A stretch of DNA of 64,000 nt from Yamagishiella unicocca (taxonomy: Eukaryota > Chlorophyta > Chlorophyceae > Chlamydomonadales > Volvocaceae): NCBI GenBank assembly GCA_003116995.1, contig BDSL01000157.1:62001-126000 (forward strand). Direction: 5' to 3'. Of this stretch, positions 47,936-59,000 are shown in pieces (position 1 is the stretch's first letter; each line of letters starts with the position of its first letter). The translations under genes were made by a program, and so were the position numbers. The notes beneath the pieces are model-generated. The model saw only the letters and a program-made list of their open reading frames with translations, was not told the origin of the DNA and made no database searches.

Positions 47936-48252
47936 TGTGCCTAATGACTAAGCAGTTGAATACGATGCGTGCCTTTCCAGTTACTCGGCGTTGGTGCTAC
48001 GCAATTCCTCGCCACGTGAGGCTTCCGCCAACCAAGTGGAAGTCTTGCTAAATGTTGAGGCCCTGACTTTACAGTGGGAACGCCAGAATGCAAAGTGTTG
48101 TGCTCATATTGTGCCCAACAGCTCTCGTTCTTGTTGTACGACGAGGTATTAACATATACGGTATTCGGCATTTGGGCTCTCACAGAACTAGGATTAACCT
48201 CAGTTGGATTCTTACCAAATGACTGCAGTTACCATCTGCTCCTACTGACAAT
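47936..48252. promoter_or_regulatory. shared upstream region of NDUFA6 and TMEM209
   Basis: Only 317 bp separate the divergent start codons, the shortest such gap in the window. No TATA-like element recognised. It must hold both promoters and both 5' UTRs. Confidence 0.55.
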
Positions 48253-51200
48253 ATGCCGTTGCGATGGAACAAGGACCCGAGCGCCACTGCAGCAGTGGTC
48301 GCGCCGGTGACACCTACACGAACCGCAATCCAGTTCATAGTGAAGGATGCAGCACTGGTTGCCCTTTCCCTGCTCGTTTTAAGCTCAAGGTGCGGGTACT
48401 TCCCGCCAATGCCTTTTACACCTTGGCACAGCTCGTCCTTAAGCCCCTTGGCTGCAACCACATCGTAGATCAGCACTACTAGTGCTTCTGCCAGCGTCAT
48501 GGATGCGCACTGCCATTCGTAAGTGGGACCAGGGGGGGGGGGATCGCAGCGGCGGCTCCGGGTCAAACTGCGCGCCAGCATTTGGGCTCTTCCAGCTGCT
48601 ACATGACAGTGACCCGTTACCTTCTTGTACTCATTCGACCCGGTTGCGCTTACGGATGCGTAGACTTGGCGATCTGGCTTATGCCGCTGGTCTTCAGCGG
48701 GCGCGCCCTCGACACGCTGACCAAGTGGCGGGGCTCACGGCAGGCGGCTAAGATGTGAGTATGAGGTGACTGGATTAGCCTGGGGTTCGTACAGATGAGG
48801 AGTACGGTCTAAATATCCACGCCCAGCCCACTCCCCCAGTGCTAAGTATTCATCACGTGTGTTTTCGCATGGATTGCAGCCTTGAACGCTGCAAGGCACT
48901 CGTGGGCACATTGGCCACATGCATATATGTTACATAACGTTCACCCAACGTCGTAGGCAAGACAGCGTCAGCGGCAGCAAGCGGAAGCTGTACGGTCTAC
49001 CGCCAGCAGCTCCAAGGTATGGTGCTGTGCGTTATGTACGTTCAGGAACCGTGCAACACCGGGCTGGTGTTGCTTGTACGGCTGCTGTATGCTTCTCGGC
49101 CCGGTCCTGCCGGTTGCGTGACGCTGAATGTGAATCGACGGTCCAATCCAGGAGCGAAGCCTTGCTCACTGTTAGGCAAATTATGGTTTCTTCATCGGGC
49201 ACCATGGTTTAACTGTACTGCAATGCTGGGGATTGCAGCAATTGTACAGGGACTTTGCCAAATGTCACAGAACCTCCCTTGCTCATGACCGTTTCTAAGC
49301 TGGACTGAATGGAAGCAAACGGTACGGACTAGGATGCCACTGTATGTGCACGGCGAGCAGCGGTGTATCTTCGGCATCGGGGATGTTGCCTGCGGAGCAA
49401 TTGGAACCCGTGCATTTGTCATGACCGCCGTGTAGGCAGGAGCCCTTGCGCCAGCGGAGGCCCTTTTCGCTGAACCTGCAGCAGCGCACGGGGCCCGGGG
49501 GTACGCTGCAGTCGACACCCATCACGCCGCCGCAGGTGGGTGCCACAACCGCAAAACGTTACTGGCTAGCTGTCTGTTTGGAACACTTGCACACGTATGG
49601 CTTCCGCAGAGGCGGCTGCCTTGGAACGGCGACCCAAATACTTGGATTTGACTTTATTTGGGATGGTTCCCATGCCATTGGAGCATTCGTGCAGATGCTG
49701 AGACATGGCCAGGGCTCCCTAGCTTGCCTTACCGCGTACCTGGCATTAGCAACGTCTCATTGCGCCCTAGGGTTGTGCACCTTTCGTTGCAACACTACAA
49801 CCTACGCTTATTCTTAGAGCGGACTTGCACCTGATCCCCACCGCAGCGGTATGGGGGGTCATCGGCGACAGGGGTACTGGGCAACACCCCGTTCGGTAGC
49901 ACATCAGGGACTCCGGTCATGGGCGGGGGCCTAATGGGCACGCCCCCCAATGGCGCGCCGGACGCAATGGATCGCGGGCTCATGCGGACACCGCTATCGG
50001 ACCCTTACGGGTACGTCGCCGTTATTGATCTACGTCCTGGTGGTTGCTCGTGAGGCGAGGTTAGGAGTTCAGAGGGCGGGGAAGCGGTCCCCCAGAAGCG
50101 CTGTTAAGTGTGTTCCCAACCGTTTGTGTGCTTTGATTCCATGCTCTTACAGCTGTAAATGCGCTTAGCACAGTACTTGGCATGGAGTAAGCCTCATTCG
50201 GCCATGCATGCAGGCGCTCGCCGCAGCCTCCCGGTTTCTCACCCAGTGGCGCTGTTGTGGCCAGTCCCGAGCAGCTGTCGTACTATTTTGACAGCCTGGG
50301 CGGAGCCGGTTTCGGAGGCGCAATGGCCAGCCCGCAGCAGCCGGACGTCATGGCGGGGCCGTATGGCCATGCCGCGACTGCAGCGGCAGCGTACGCAGTG
50401 GCTTCAGATCATGGTAAGTGGCACTAGGTACCTCCCCTGGGGACCATATGACCCGACGGGAAGCGGGAACCACGGTGGTGATATGCTGGACACGCTAACA
50501 GACGTCGACTGCCCGCTTTGGGGACATTAGGCGCGGGTCCTCTAGGTTCCATGGGGATGGGAATGGACTCAGGAGTGTTGGACGAGCCTCGGTGCATGCA
50601 CTTCTTTCAACGCATTAACGGTTGTAACCAACGCACCACGTAACCGTTGACGTACCGCATGTCCATGCCGATGCGCTTAGCTCTAGGTAGGCTGACATCT
50701 TTCGGTTGATCACTCCCAATATCGCAGACCAGAATTCCTCTGGGGCCCTACCGGTGGGGGCAAGCGCTCCTTATTATCGTATGACCTGGGTAAGCTGACC
50801 AATTCGTGGTTATCCACGTTGTTGCACGACAGGGGCTGTATTCGTGGAAGGTGGTGTGTGCCTGCCTGCCTGACTGGCATGTCAAATCCGATTCGCGTGC
50901 GCGTCTGCTGCGTTTTGCTGAATGTGTACTCGACGTACTGCGACTTCGTCTTGACGAATACCGATCGATCCCACGGTTTTTACCACAGATGCCAAAGAAA
51001 GCCGCAGCTGTGGCTGCTGCTGACACGCCAAACCTGGACCCCAGCGCGCCGGAGGAGGTGGAGGACTTCGTCGTTAGTGTCCTTCGCGCGCGTCAGGACT
51101 GGCTGCAGCTCTGGACGGAGCGCTTGCGTGAATGGCTGGCGGGCCGAGTGCTGCAGCCGTTGGTTGCGGCAGTGGTCACTGCGCATGAGCCGATCAACAC

Positions 51201-53213
51201 GGTGAGGGAAATGCATGTGGTGCGGAAGGCGTAGCATCGGATTTGCAGTCGCTGTTTGGGAACGGCAGTCGGAAGCATGCATGCGGCCCTCATTAGTGGG
51301 CTGGGCGCCACGCGGCGGGTGTTAATTGCGTAGGTAGCGCGGTTCCCGGTCTGTCGCCATGGTGTCAGGTTCAGTTTCCTGTCTGCAGATTGTGTTTGGG
51401 GTTCTGTCCCGTCCCTTCCTTGACTCCATCCAACCTTGGCGCTTGCTCTTGCAGCTGCTTCAGCAGTTCAACCAGTCGCCCCGCCTGCCGCCTCTGCCGG
51501 ACATCTTGGCGGATGTGCGCGTTGCCGGCGCCGGCGACGTCGACGGCGTACTCCGATCGCTACAGGCCTCACTGACGCAGCATGTTGCTGCCCAGCCGGC
51601 CGCCGCAATAACGCCCAAGGCCAAGGAGTTGCTGGCGGTACGGCCGGTGTGACGATCTGTCTGCCCACAATCTGTGCCTCCCGGTGCCGCTGGTGGTATC
51701 CTGGCACTTAGCAGCTCCGTGCTGCACGCTTGCGACTTATGAGCTCGACAATCCCCCCCCGCGCCGTGCCATAACCGGCCGCTGCAGTCTGTCCTTGTTT
51801 TTTGCGTCCACGCCACCTCCTATCTAGCGACCCGGAGGATGACGTGCGGTGTTGTGCACAGCGCAACTGTTAGAGGTGGGCATGTTCGGCTCCCGCAGAC
51901 GTGTTGTGTTGTATTTGCAACCTGGCATGTCTACCCTCGCGTGGCCGCAGGCTGTGAATCGCTACGCCGACCTCCTGGCGGTGATGCGAGGCAAGCGCCC
52001 CGCGGACATCCTGCCGCCGTCCAACACGGCTTATTTGTGGGCGCGCGTGCAGCAGCTCGCGGACTCGTCGTGCCTGAAAGACTTTTGCTGGAACGGCGGT
52101 TCGGCGTACGGCGGCAGGCCGTGGTCGGCCGACCAGCTCCCGAACGACAGCGCGCTGGTGCTGTACCTGTTCACTGCGTACCTGGATGCGCCGGGCTGGC
52201 AGTTCACGGCGCCGCCGAACACGCAGGCTGAGGGGTGAGTCTGGGGTTTTGCAATTGGTCGAAACGCCCGTAATAATTACCCGAGTAAAAAGGTTGTTGT
52301 GTCGCGGTAATGCCATACTCCGCGCGCGATTTAAGCACGGCGTTCCGGGATTTACCGTGACCGCTGGGCTCACACGAGGCCTTGGCTTGTTTCAGGCGTA
52401 GCTGATGCGATTGATCACATCATTGTTGTGGCTGGCGCTTTCGCCGACCGAGCGGAATGTTTTGGAGGGCCCAAGAGCGCCGGCGCGTCCTATTGCTCCG
52501 ACGCGCCGGTTCTGACTCACCCCTCTTGTGCCCACTGCAGCGGGACGCAGCCGCTGTACCTGGGGACCATGACAGCCGGCACCCGCAGCGCTGGCGCCTG
52601 CAGTGCCATCCTCACGTACCGCCCCGAACGCCACGGCCGGGATATGGACGCGCTGCTGGCGCTGCAGCTGCAGAGCACCAGTCCGCTCTTCTGCTACCTG
52701 GCCGCCGGCCGCCTGATGGTGCTGGCCAACTACCAGTACGTGGCGGTGTTCCACGCCATACTCTTCTTCCTCCAGTACCACAAGGTGGGTTGAGCCTGCG
52801 ACTATAGACCTTTCATAAGTCGTTGCGCGCGATGGGTTCGATGGGAGCTGCAAACCGGCGGATACGAAAACGTTATGGACGCGGCAAGCAGACGGCGCAA
52901 ATGCTGCACTTAGCGCGGCAGCTCAGCTGATTGCGCCTCTCTAGCCCTTTTGATGCTTCTCTCGTGACACATCAAGGGCAGAACGCTTCAAGGACGTCCC
53001 TGGATGCCTGATCGGTGGTGCTGTTTGGTGCACCGGCGATGCTAACGCCCACCTGCGATCCTGATGCTGCGACAGGTGCGCTACAACGGCGCCATCGGGC
53101 GACAGCACATGGAGGACCTGGACCTGGCGCTGGACGCAGTGGTGCAGCCACCGCCTGTGGGTTCTATCGTGTCTCTTGGTGGCAAGATGCTGGGCCTTGG
53201 CTGGTTCGTGTGA
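48253..53213 (+). CDS. TMEM209: TMEM209-family membrane protein
   Basis: Thirteen exons, about 644 residues: 48253-48389, 48596-48754, 48957-49016, 49436-49535, 49847-50010, 50265-50413, 50531-50591, 50728-50789, 51008-51201, 51455-51637, 51951-52234, 52541-52784, 53076-53213. Phases agree throughout; the start of exon nine is uncertain (an acceptor at 50988 looks stronger but is out of phase). Two N-terminal membrane helices (IQFIVKDAALVALSLLVL and YLLVLIRPGCAYGCVDLAIW) are followed by a Gly/Pro/Met-rich linker and the conserved C-terminal domain (Pfam CytochromB561_N): LQLWTERLREWLAGRVLQPL, CLKDFCWNGGSAYGGRPW, LPNDSALVLYLFTAYLD, VFHAILFFLQYHK and a final GGKMLGLGWFV. Animal TMEM209 is a nuclear-envelope protein that interacts with nucleoporins; the algal role is inferred only. 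Convergent with NDUFB10. Confidence 0.85.
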
Positions 53214-53548
53214 GGGGTGAAACGGCCGTTCAGAATATATAACGTCTGGCGCTGGATGGCTGAATGGGTTGTATCCTCGTATCGTGTGGCAGGGGTGGTG
53301 ATAGGAACGAGCAGGTTGTCGTACATCAATAGCATGGGGCGCTGCGTTATGACAGTAGTGTCAATATGGGTTAAACTTACAAGGATATTGGTGTTTAATG
53401 CTCCCTGGCTAGAGCTATAAAGTGCACTGCGGCCCATGTTGGCCAGAATACCTCATACTCCACGGTCATCAAACACCCGACCAAAGGGTAATACAAGTAG
53501 CGACCAACCGACTAAGATTAGTCATCGTGTCGCGACCATCCACAACCA

Positions 53549-53553
53549 TTACA
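53549..53553 (-). terminator. candidate poly(A) signal TGTAA for NDUFB10
   Basis: The plus strand reads TTACA, 188 nt past the NDUFB10 stop codon; a second one at 53377-53381 would overlap the convergent TMEM209 3' UTR. Confidence 0.45.
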
Positions 53554-53740
53554 CGGGCAGGCCCGCCCGTGCGTACCAAACCAAGCGCACCTGCGGAGTC
53601 GAGCAGGCATCGCCCCGCCTTTGCATGTACGGATGTCATTAATTCAGAGTTTCGTAAGCCAATTGCAGCGGATGAGACACTATCGCACAGCGATCCAACT
53701 AAAGGGATCATGTACTCTCCACTACGATCACCCTCCTAGC

Positions 53741-54468
53741 TCAGTACCCGCCAGTGGCCTGCTTGGCCGGAGCTGGGTACGGGTTTTCGATCTCCAGCTC
53801 AGCAGCCTGCTGCTGCAGCTCACGAAGCCGGTTGTTGTGGTAGATGAACCCAACGTCACGCTTGCGGGCCAGCGGGCCACGGTCCACGTTCGAGGACACC
53901 TGTGCAGCGACATAGGGCATCGCGGGTCAACTTCTATGCTCACGGGCACTTGTCAGTTCCCCGGCTGCAAGGTACCCCAACTTACCCGAACGGTGGCCTG
54001 CAGGCGCTTCATAATCTGCATCAAGAGGAAGGTCATTCATAAGCATGCCGAACTTCAAACACATCCCCAGTGCACGCCCGAGACGTAAACATCTCGCACC
54101 TCAGTACACTTGTGGTAACGTGCTGTGCCGGCCGCCCGCACGCACTCAAGCGCCTGCTCCCTCAGGATCTGCATGCAGGCAGAGGAGGCATTCATTCAAC
54201 GACCTGGCTGCAAGCTCCAATCACGACTTTGGGGCGGCCCTTCCGTAAGGGGCTCTCTTACCTTGACCTTCTCCACGTTAACGTACTTCCGGGATGTCCG
54301 ATAGTTGGTGTTGTGGAAGAAAATGTGCGGCTCCTCCTTCTCGTCATTCAGGTTGTGGAGAATGGGCTCTTCCGGCCTGGCCCACCGCTTTCCGGGCTCG
54401 CCCGTCAAGTTCTTAAAGACTTCATTAACTTTCTCGTGAAAGGCCTGGCGCTCCTCCAAGGTCGCCAT
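53741..54468 (-). CDS. NDUFB10: mitochondrial complex I subunit PDSW (NDUFB10-type)
   Basis: Four exons, 154 residues: 54468-54262, 54168-54100, 54015-53986, 53899-53741; all in phase, stop TGA. PDSW is an accessory subunit of the complex I membrane arm facing the intermembrane space. The match to plant PDSW rests on ILREQALECVRAAGTARYHK plus CTEIMKRL: two cysteines framing a short helix, followed by a second helix and a VDRGP stretch where plants have a similar basic turn. The N-terminal 69 residues are charged, with FFHNTNYRTSRKYVNVEKVK; the C-terminus (HNNRLRELQQQAAELEIENP) is a short coiled coil. No presequence. The third exon is only 30 nt. It is the second complex I subunit within 7 kb. 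Confidence 0.75.
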
Positions 54469-56035
54469 GGCACTTCACTAGTCTTTTTCACCGAGCGCTC
54501 ACAACTAATGCGCGCTTAATAGAAGCAGGAACAACGAAAATACGCCTCCTTGACAATGTGCTAAGCCAGTGATGCAGAGACCCAGCTTGGTACATTGCCG
54601 TACCCGTGAATTGCTGCTGGGCGTTGGATTCAGATGGAACGGTCCGTGTGCACGCCCAATGGGGACTAGGTAAGGGTTACAGTTATGAAAATATTTCCCA
54701 TCGGTGGGGGTGCTTCTAACGTTCACATTTTAACGAGTACCCTGGACTAGCGGGCCTACGGGGTCATGACAGCGCATGGGAGCATACGATCCCGCGACCC
54801 CAGGAAGCGCTGCTGAGGGGCGCGTTCACGAACCTTTGTCGCCCCGACCGGGCAGGGCGGGACATGCAGCAGGTGAGCGCTGCCAAGCAGGCGCATCCAT
54901 CCAGGATGATCAGGCTGCATGGCATTTGGGGGTTGGGGCGGAGGACGACTGGCGGGCCTCGAGGAAGGCGGCTGATCCGTGCTGGTGTTGCGGAGAACAA
55001 CCTCCAAGAAATACTTGCATCTGACGGTACCGGGGTCGAAGCCAGCAGGCCGTCAGGGCCCAAGCGACAGCGATAACCCTAGCAGTGTCCGCGGCGCCTG
55101 GAGGGGCATATGCAGGAGTCCTGCATGCCCTACGTCGCCTAAATTTCAGCCGAGGCAACTTGCCTCAGGCAAGGCAACATACACAACGGTTGTGTCACAA
55201 CCACTTTGAACCTTTACACGATGACATCAGACTGGAAGCTATGTTGATTGCAGTACATACTGGGTAGTGGCTTATTTAAAAGCGAGTCGCGCTTTGCAGT
55301 CGTCGCTGGTGGCGAACAGTTTCAGGTGCACTCAATGACGTTGAAAATCCACCAACGATGCGAGCAGGTAAAATGTATACCGGTGAAGTGCGACGCAAAA
55401 CGGAAACCGCCATTGGGTTTGACAAGAGGATAATCCACAGTGGGCAGCGCCAAAGCCCCTCCCTTATCCCCGAGATATGCATACACGGCGCAGTGCCTTC
55501 ATGCCTTCCTATTACCCCAAGATGCCGTATGCATGGACCCCCGCTTTCCGTACATCTATTTCGCCCTTTTCAAGCTTGCCGTTGTGGACTCCCGCGCACA
55601 GCCTTCGGTGGGGATACGGTATGCGACCGGTAGGTGCCAGCAGTTGCACCCTGGCCCTGCTCCAGCTGGCTCCGTCACAGCACAGACGCCCACACAATAC
55701 CCTAAAGGCTCGCATGTTCCGTGAAAGCTTCCTCGTCGCCCAGCCTCCGTCCACCAGTAAAAAACCCACCGTTGACTTGGCAACACCAATGCACCTAGTA
55801 ACTCGCCCAAAGCAGCTATCATGCATGCCTCGTCACGCTTAATGTAAGAGTCAGTCAGTCGCCCTCGTAACGTTCGATGTAACAGTCAGTCGACACTGCC
55901 GGCGCCCCGGTGCTAAATCCTAACCTACCCGTGAACGCCTCCCCTCCACCCGCATGCCCTTCCTGACCTCCGGAAGCAAGTCCCGTGTCAGCTGCCAGTG
56001 GTCCCCGTGCTGCTGCCACCGCCAGCTGGCTACTG
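54469..56035. other. region between NDUFB10 and MUS81
   Basis: 1.57 kb holding the NDUFB10 promoter and the MUS81 3' UTR. A plus-strand open frame at 54864-55076 (ending in GPKRQR) and plus-strand TGTAA motifs at 55845 and 55878 hint at a plus-strand transcript, but no start codon, splice chain or homology supports a gene. Confidence 0.4.
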
Positions 56036-59000
56036 CTATTGCTGCTGCTGGGCTGCCCCACCCGCCACCACCTGCTCCGGCGCCATGCCCTTGCTGAACA
56101 GCATCCGGTACACCCGCGTGCTGCCCTGGCCGCCGATCTCGCCAGCAAGCAGCTGCTCAGCCGCCGCGGAGGGGTCCGCTCCCGCGGCGGCGGCGCTCCT
56201 CATGGCCGCCTTGTAGCTCTCCCACAGGAGGGCGGGTGTGGGGTACCGTGCCAGCACGCGGCTCGCCCTCTCCTCGCCCATTCCTGCATCAAAAGGAACG
56301 GGAGCCAGGGGGCGTCCGAAGGCAGCGGGGGTCGCTGGTTATACCTGACGTCGCTGCTGTTGGGGCCGTGAGGCCGATCACATGCAAGCCGCGCACGTGC
56401 CTTCGTGCTGGCAGGCCATCTGGTGGTGGCTGCCAAGCCAAGGGCCAAATCAAGGTATGCATCATTCCCCCAGACGCCTCAGCACCCAGTAGCCCCAGCT
56501 GCTTCGCGGCTGCGCAATCAGGACCACACCCGCCCAGAGAGGTGCCGAGAAACGCATCCGCGCCTCCAGCGGGCGCCCCGTGCCCCAATCTTAGGCGAGG
56601 GTTCCGTACTTTTGTGGCGTGTGCGCTCCAGGGCTCGTGTCCCGCTTGTGTCCCCTTGCAACCCCACGTGCTCCCTTGCAACCCCACGTGCTCCCTTGCA
56701 CCCCCACGTGTCCCCTGGTGGGCCCTGGTGCCCCCTTCCGGGTCCCGATGTCTACTTCAGGGGCGCACCCAGCAGCGCGCCAGCTCATACCGCACACCTG
56801 CGGGACGGCATCTTCCCTGGAGTCGTCCCGACCCATAACAGCCGCACGCCCCCGTCCCTCTCGCTCCTCGCGGTCAGTGTTCCCTAAGGCGGCGCGGCAC
56901 CAGCCCCCCGGCTTCTCGCTGCGTTTGATAGACGACCACGACCGCGCCTTCCAATCCCCCGCCAACGTTACGGAGTATTCCAGCTCGCTTCCGAGCCGCA
57001 CCGGCGGCGCGCTTAGGTTATTCAAGGCGGGCCCTCCGCCCGAGCGCTCCAGAATGCACTTCCCTATACTCATTTCACGGTGATTCTTTCTCCTCGGTTT
57101 ACCATGTCGTACCAACCCCAACCGCCCGCCGGACGCCACCTCACCTTGCACTGCGCAGAGCATCAGCCCGAACATCGCCTGCACCTTCATGCTCTGCTTC
57201 AGGTTCTTCAGCCCCGCGTCCCACGTCGGGTAGGACGGCAGCGGGTCGTCCCCAGCCGACCCTGCGTCGTCCCCGCCACCCCCGCCGTCGCTACGAGCAG
57301 CACCAGCGGGCGCCACCCTGCCCCGATACTGCCGCTCTATAGCCCGGGTCAGCATGCCCAGCTGCCTTGCGGTGTCGTCGCAGTCGGCGGTCCGCAGCAC
57401 CGTGAAGCCCTCCAGCAGGGCCGACTGGACGGCGGTGCGCAGTGTCTTCTCCTCGAGGCCTACGTGCGGATGGGGGTATGAGAGGAAGACCCGTGGGTCG
57501 GCGCGGGCTAGGAAACAGGGGCAGGGGTCCGGGCTTGGGAGCCGATGGCGAAGATGGAGACGTGGCGAGACGGGCCGGGCGGCGGCGGGGGGCCGGCGGG
57601 ATGCGGGGCTGGGCGCGAGCGGCCATCAGGGAGCAGGTGCGGGACGTGGAGGAGTAAACGAGCGACCCGCGCTGTGCCGTTTGGGGGTGCTTCAAGCCGC
57701 GGGTCAGTGTGGTGCGGAGGGGCCAGCGGAGAGCTAGGGAGCCAGGGCGGCCTGGGCAACACCGGGGGGCTGGCGACATAAGACGATGAGGATGCATGCA
57801 TGCAGCAACGCAGTTGCGCCAGCAACGAAGGGTGCGACAAACCGTAAACCACTCCCCTCCCCTTCCCCTCACGCCCTCTGCGACAAACCGTAAACCACTC
57901 CCCTCCCCTTCCCCTCACGCCCTCCCCTCCCCCCCGTTTCCTATGTCGTGTCACCGGGTCTTCTCGCCCCCCCTCCCCCTGCGCGCGTGTCCAGATGTCC
58001 GAAGGCTATGCACCCACTACACTTCCCAAGTCGATTTACCGGGCCTTTTCTCGCCCCCCCCCCCACCCTGGATGTGCGGCTGCCCGATGGGCTCCTCCAG
58101 CAGGTAGTACAGCCGCCGCAGCCCGCAGCGCTTGAGGCGGTACTTCTGCTGCGCGTAGCGGCCGTCGCGCACGGAGCCCAGCAGGTCCTCGACCCGCTTG
58201 CGCTCCAGAACCGCGTCCAGCAGAAACCTGCGGCCGGGGGGTTACAAGTAAAGAACCGGCCGGGGGGGGGGGACAAGCAGGGAGGGGCGCGGCAGGCGGG
58301 GGGTTCAAGTCAGGGGTGCAATGGCTGGGTTGTCGGGGGAGATGGTGTGTGTGTGGGGGGGGGAAGCAAGCAGGTAGCGAGAGTGGGGGCATCGCGGCCG
58401 GTATGCGAGGCGGGAGCAGAGGGGGCGGCAGCTGGGCGGCAGCTGGGCGGCAGGCTGGCGGGGAGAGGTGGCCGGCCGCGCGGCAAGGATGGGCGCACGC
58501 AATAGCGGCGGATCAGGTTGCGGAATGAGCGCGGGGGGCATTTGACGAGACGGGTAACGGAAGAGGCCTGGTTGGTAGGTAAGAGGGCTCACGTTACACC
58601 GGAAACGGGCGCGGCATGGCCTTCCTCCGACGGCCCTGCCCTGCCCTCACCGCTGCCATCCATCCACCCACCCACCACTGGTCCTTCCAAACGTGTGTGC
58701 GCCAGACATTCCCTAATCGGTGTTACGCTTCAGTGCCGACCCACGGGTCCCCCCTCACACCCACCACTGGTCCTTCGCGCTCTGGCTCAGCGGCGCCCCC
58801 CTCCTGGCTGCCACCCACACGAAGTCCCCCACGCTCAGCGACACGCCCGCCACCAGCCGCACGCCCTGCGCCTTGGCGTGCCGCCGCACCGCCTCCACCA
58901 GCGCGGGCGGCTCCCGGTTGTCCACCAGCAGCACCACCTGCAGGAAGGGGCAGGACGGGGGGTTGTAAGAGACAGGAGGGGGGGGCCAGGAGGGGGATGT

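Noticed and set aside
50989..51007. Acceptor at 50988 for TMEM209 exon nine
   Set aside because: It has the better pyrimidine context, but breaks phase with the preceding exon; the acceptor at 51007 was used instead. A missed small exon could reverse this choice.
54776..55076. Small plus-strand gene between NDUFB10 and MUS81
   Set aside because: Frames around it contain stops, no consistent splice chain was found, and no homology was recognised.
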